Origin: JBKQWK01 sp052139595
GTDB lineage: Bacteria; Actinomycetota; Thermoleophilia; UBA2241
Assembly (NCBI GenBank): GCA_052139595.1
Contig: JBKQWK010000245.1
Coordinates: 1 to 13,439 of the forward strand
Direction of reading: 5' to 3'
Length of the DNA stretch: 13,439 nt
Part shown: one piece after another, positions 11,884 through 13,439 of the stretch
Layout: each line of letters begins with the position of its first letter
Numbering within the stretch: position 1 is the stretch's first letter
The notes under the pieces: generated by a model
Seen by the model: only the letters and a program-made list of their open reading frames with translations
Told to the model about the DNA's origin: nothing
Database searches by the model: none
Translations under genes and position numbers: made by a program

Positions 11884-13026
11884 ATGGCCACCGTCCTGAA
11901 CCCCACCGCAGCTGCGCCTTGGCCAGCCCCCGCACCACCACGCGCCGCGAGCAAACTCTCCCTCCTGCCCGGTCTCTTGATGTGCGCCGCTATCGCCGCC
12001 GTGGCAACGGTCTTTGGCCGCCTGGTGCCAGTGATCGGCGCTCCCGTCTTCGGCATTGTGCTCGGTGTCATTCTTGGTGTTGTCCAGCGCAAGCGGTCGC
12101 TGGACATTCCGCTGCAGCCTGGTATCGCCTTTACCAGCCGCACGGTGCTGCAACTGTCGATCGTGGTGCTAGGAACCGGCCTCTCACTTACGCAGATCGC
12201 CCACACCGGGGTATCATCACTGCCGGTGCTCCTGGGAACACTTTCACTCGCCCTTTTGGTCGCCTGGGGCGTCGGTCATCTGCTCAAAATCGACAGCGAT
12301 CTGCGCACCCTGATCGGTGTCGGCACCGGTATCTGCGGCGCCTCAGCTATCGCCGCCACGACCGCGGTCATCGGCGCGGCAGAGGCAGATGTCGCTTACG
12401 CTATCAGCACGATTTTCGCCTTCAACGTCATCGCGGTGCTGACTTACCCGACCATCGGTCATCTGCTTGGCATGTCTCAGCATGCGTTCGGCTTATGGTC
12501 GGGAACCGCGATCAATGACACCAGCTCCGTGATCGCTGCCGCCTATACCTACAGCCTCGCAGCCGGCAACTTCGGCGTCGTCGTCAAGCTGACGCGCACG
12601 CTGATGATCATTCCAATCAGTATTTTCTTGGCCTTCAAAACACGGCGCCGTGACGCGGCAGTTGTCGGCACAGCTGAGCTCGCCCTGACGGCGATGGAGC
12701 AGCTTGAGAATCCTGATGCCGAGACCATCCTGGAACAGCCGGCTCGCCGCCGCCTGCGGATCTCGCACCTGGTGCCCTGGTTTCTCATCGGCTTCCTGCT
12801 CGCCGCCTGCCTCAACAGCTTCGGCGGCGTCCCGCACGCCGCTCACTCGCCACTCTCGACCCTGTCGCTGTTCCTGATCACCATGGCGCTGAGCGCTATC
12901 GGCCTGTCGACGCGACCGCTGCAGCTCCGCAACGCCGGGTTGCGGCCCCTGCTGCTAGGCGCGATCCTGTGGGCGACCGTCGGCGTCAGCAGCTTGCTGC
13001 TGCAAGCAGCCACGGGCGTCCATTGA
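11884..13026 (+). CDS. yeiH: YeiH family putative sulfate/anion exporter
   Basis: The 380-residue protein is an integral membrane protein of the YeiH family (annotated as putative sulfate exporter, UPF0324). Family signatures are GPVFGIVLG-like APVFGIVLGVILG (53-65), LQLSIVVLGTGLSL (89-102), GVGTGICGASAIAATTAVI (145-163) and FGLWSGTAINDTSSVIAAAY in the middle. About ten hydrophobic segments are visible. A polar stretch of about 40 residues (RRRDAAVVGTAELALT through EQPARRRLRI) before the last segments probably forms a cytoplasmic loop. The start at 11884 has GAGGGAG upstream. Divergent placement from a YeiE/CysL-like LysR gene supports regulation by it. Transport of sulfate, sulfite or another small anion is the usual prediction, but substrate evidence for the family is thin. 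Confidence 0.93.
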   Translation: MATVLNPTAAAPWPAPAPPRAASKLSLLPGLLMCAAIAAVATVFGRLVPVIGAPVFGIVLGVILGVVQRKRSLDIPLQPGIAFTSRTVLQLSIVVLGTGLSLTQIAHTGVSSLPVLLGTLSLALLVAWGVGHLLKIDSDLRTLIGVGTGICGASAIAATTAVIGAAEADVAYAISTIFAFNVIAVLTYPTIGHLLGMSQHAFGLWSGTAINDTSSVIAAAYTYSLAAGNFGVVVKLTRTLMIIPISIFLAFKTRRRDAAVVGTAELALTAMEQLENPDAETILEQPARRRLRISHLVPWFLIGFLLAACLNSFGGVPHAAHSPLSTLSLFLITMALSAIGLSTRPLQLRNAGLRPLLLGAILWATVGVSSLLLQAATGVH

Positions 13027-13244
13027 CCGTGGCGACATCTGCCTCACCGCGGTTCGCCGCCAACGCACGACGGGTATCCAGGCTCTTGACCCGGCTTCGC
13101 TGAGCCCATACTGTGGCGTCGATGAGATCGCCGTCAGAGTCGTGAGGTTCACTATGAGCAAGCGGCTGCGGTGTTGCGACGCGCATGCAAAACTCGATTC
13201 TTGAGTCACGATTCGGGAGACGAAAAGAAGCAAAGAAGGTCAAG

Positions 13245-13439
13245 ATGAGCCCGCGAGAAGACAGCGTCAAGACCAAGATTTTTGAAGACGGCACCGTCAC
13301 CTATTGGAGTGCATACGGCATGTGCTGGATTCGCCATGCGACCGAAGTGCCCGAGCGTGAACTCGTCCTCATGAGCGAGGATCTGCGCCTGCAGATCAAG
13401 GAAGCACTGGCGCGCCGAAATCAGGATGTAACGCCTGAG
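13245..13439 (+). CDS. Small uncharacterised protein, 3' end outside window
   Basis: An open frame starts at ATG 13245 behind AGAAGG (5-base gap) and stays open for 65 codons to the window edge without a stop. It reads MSPREDSVKTKIFEDGTVTY then W-S-A-Y-G-M-C-W-I-R-H and a charged helix (PERELVLMSEDLRLQIKEAL). There is no membrane segment or signal peptide, and I do not recognise the family. The 218 bases between the YeiH-type stop and this start hold a weak GGCTC/GAGCC hairpin and no recognisable promoter or RNA gene. Confidence 0.6.
   Translation, partial: MSPREDSVKTKIFEDGTVTYWSAYGMCWIRHATEVPERELVLMSEDLRLQIKEALARRNQDVTPE

Noticed and set aside
13154..13204. Sixteen-codon ORF (MSKRLRCCDAHAKLDS) after the YeiH-type gene
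   Set aside because: It is very short, has no good ribosome site and no supporting context.

Overview
The window is GC-rich, gene-dense bacterial DNA whose genes lie on both strands. Several signals point to an actinobacterial chromosome, possibly a deep-branching, partly anaerobic lineage. These are a group 1 sigma factor with actinobacterial-style wording, a candidate 6C small RNA (a class described from actinobacteria), and a small non-classical methylenetetrahydrofolate reductase. The corrinoid-salvage enzyme CbiZ and a Fes-type 4Fe-4S protein suggest anaerobic metabolism. The lineage is inferred, because no 16S rRNA or other decisive marker is present.

Bases 1-3780 hold ordinary housekeeping and accessory genes: the 3' end of a serpin, a YpeA-like acetyltransferase, an aldo/keto reductase and a HEAT-repeat-like protein (both on the minus strand), then a SAM methyltransferase followed by a gamma-carbonic anhydrase. 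A perfect 19-bp inverted repeat straddles the end of the HEAT gene. Bases 3781-4294 contain no protein gene. They hold a candidate 6C RNA on the minus strand that ends in a strong terminator, a pair of 11-bp-spaced direct repeats upstream of it, and a near-consensus promoter with a long leader for the principal sigma factor.

Bases 4295-6341 hold sigA and, convergent to it, cbiZ. They share one 14-bp terminator hairpin, and the cbiZ stop codon lies in its T-tract. cbiZ carries an in-frame 72-bp duplication. Bases 6500-8095 hold a methylenetetrahydrofolate reductase family gene with its own promoter and a small nitroreductase.

Bases 8163-13026 look functionally linked. An ArsR regulator with a CVC metal-sensing motif is followed by a Cys4 Fe-S protein with an uncharacterised N-terminal part. 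A LysR regulator of the CysL/YeiE type is transcribed with a TauE/SafE anion exporter and a DUF1634 membrane partner, divergently from a YeiH-type transporter. Together these suggest handling of sulfur oxyanions (sulfite, sulfate or sulfonate products), with the ArsR-Fes pair as a possible metalloid- or redox-responsive companion. The last 195 bases begin a small unknown gene that runs off the window.
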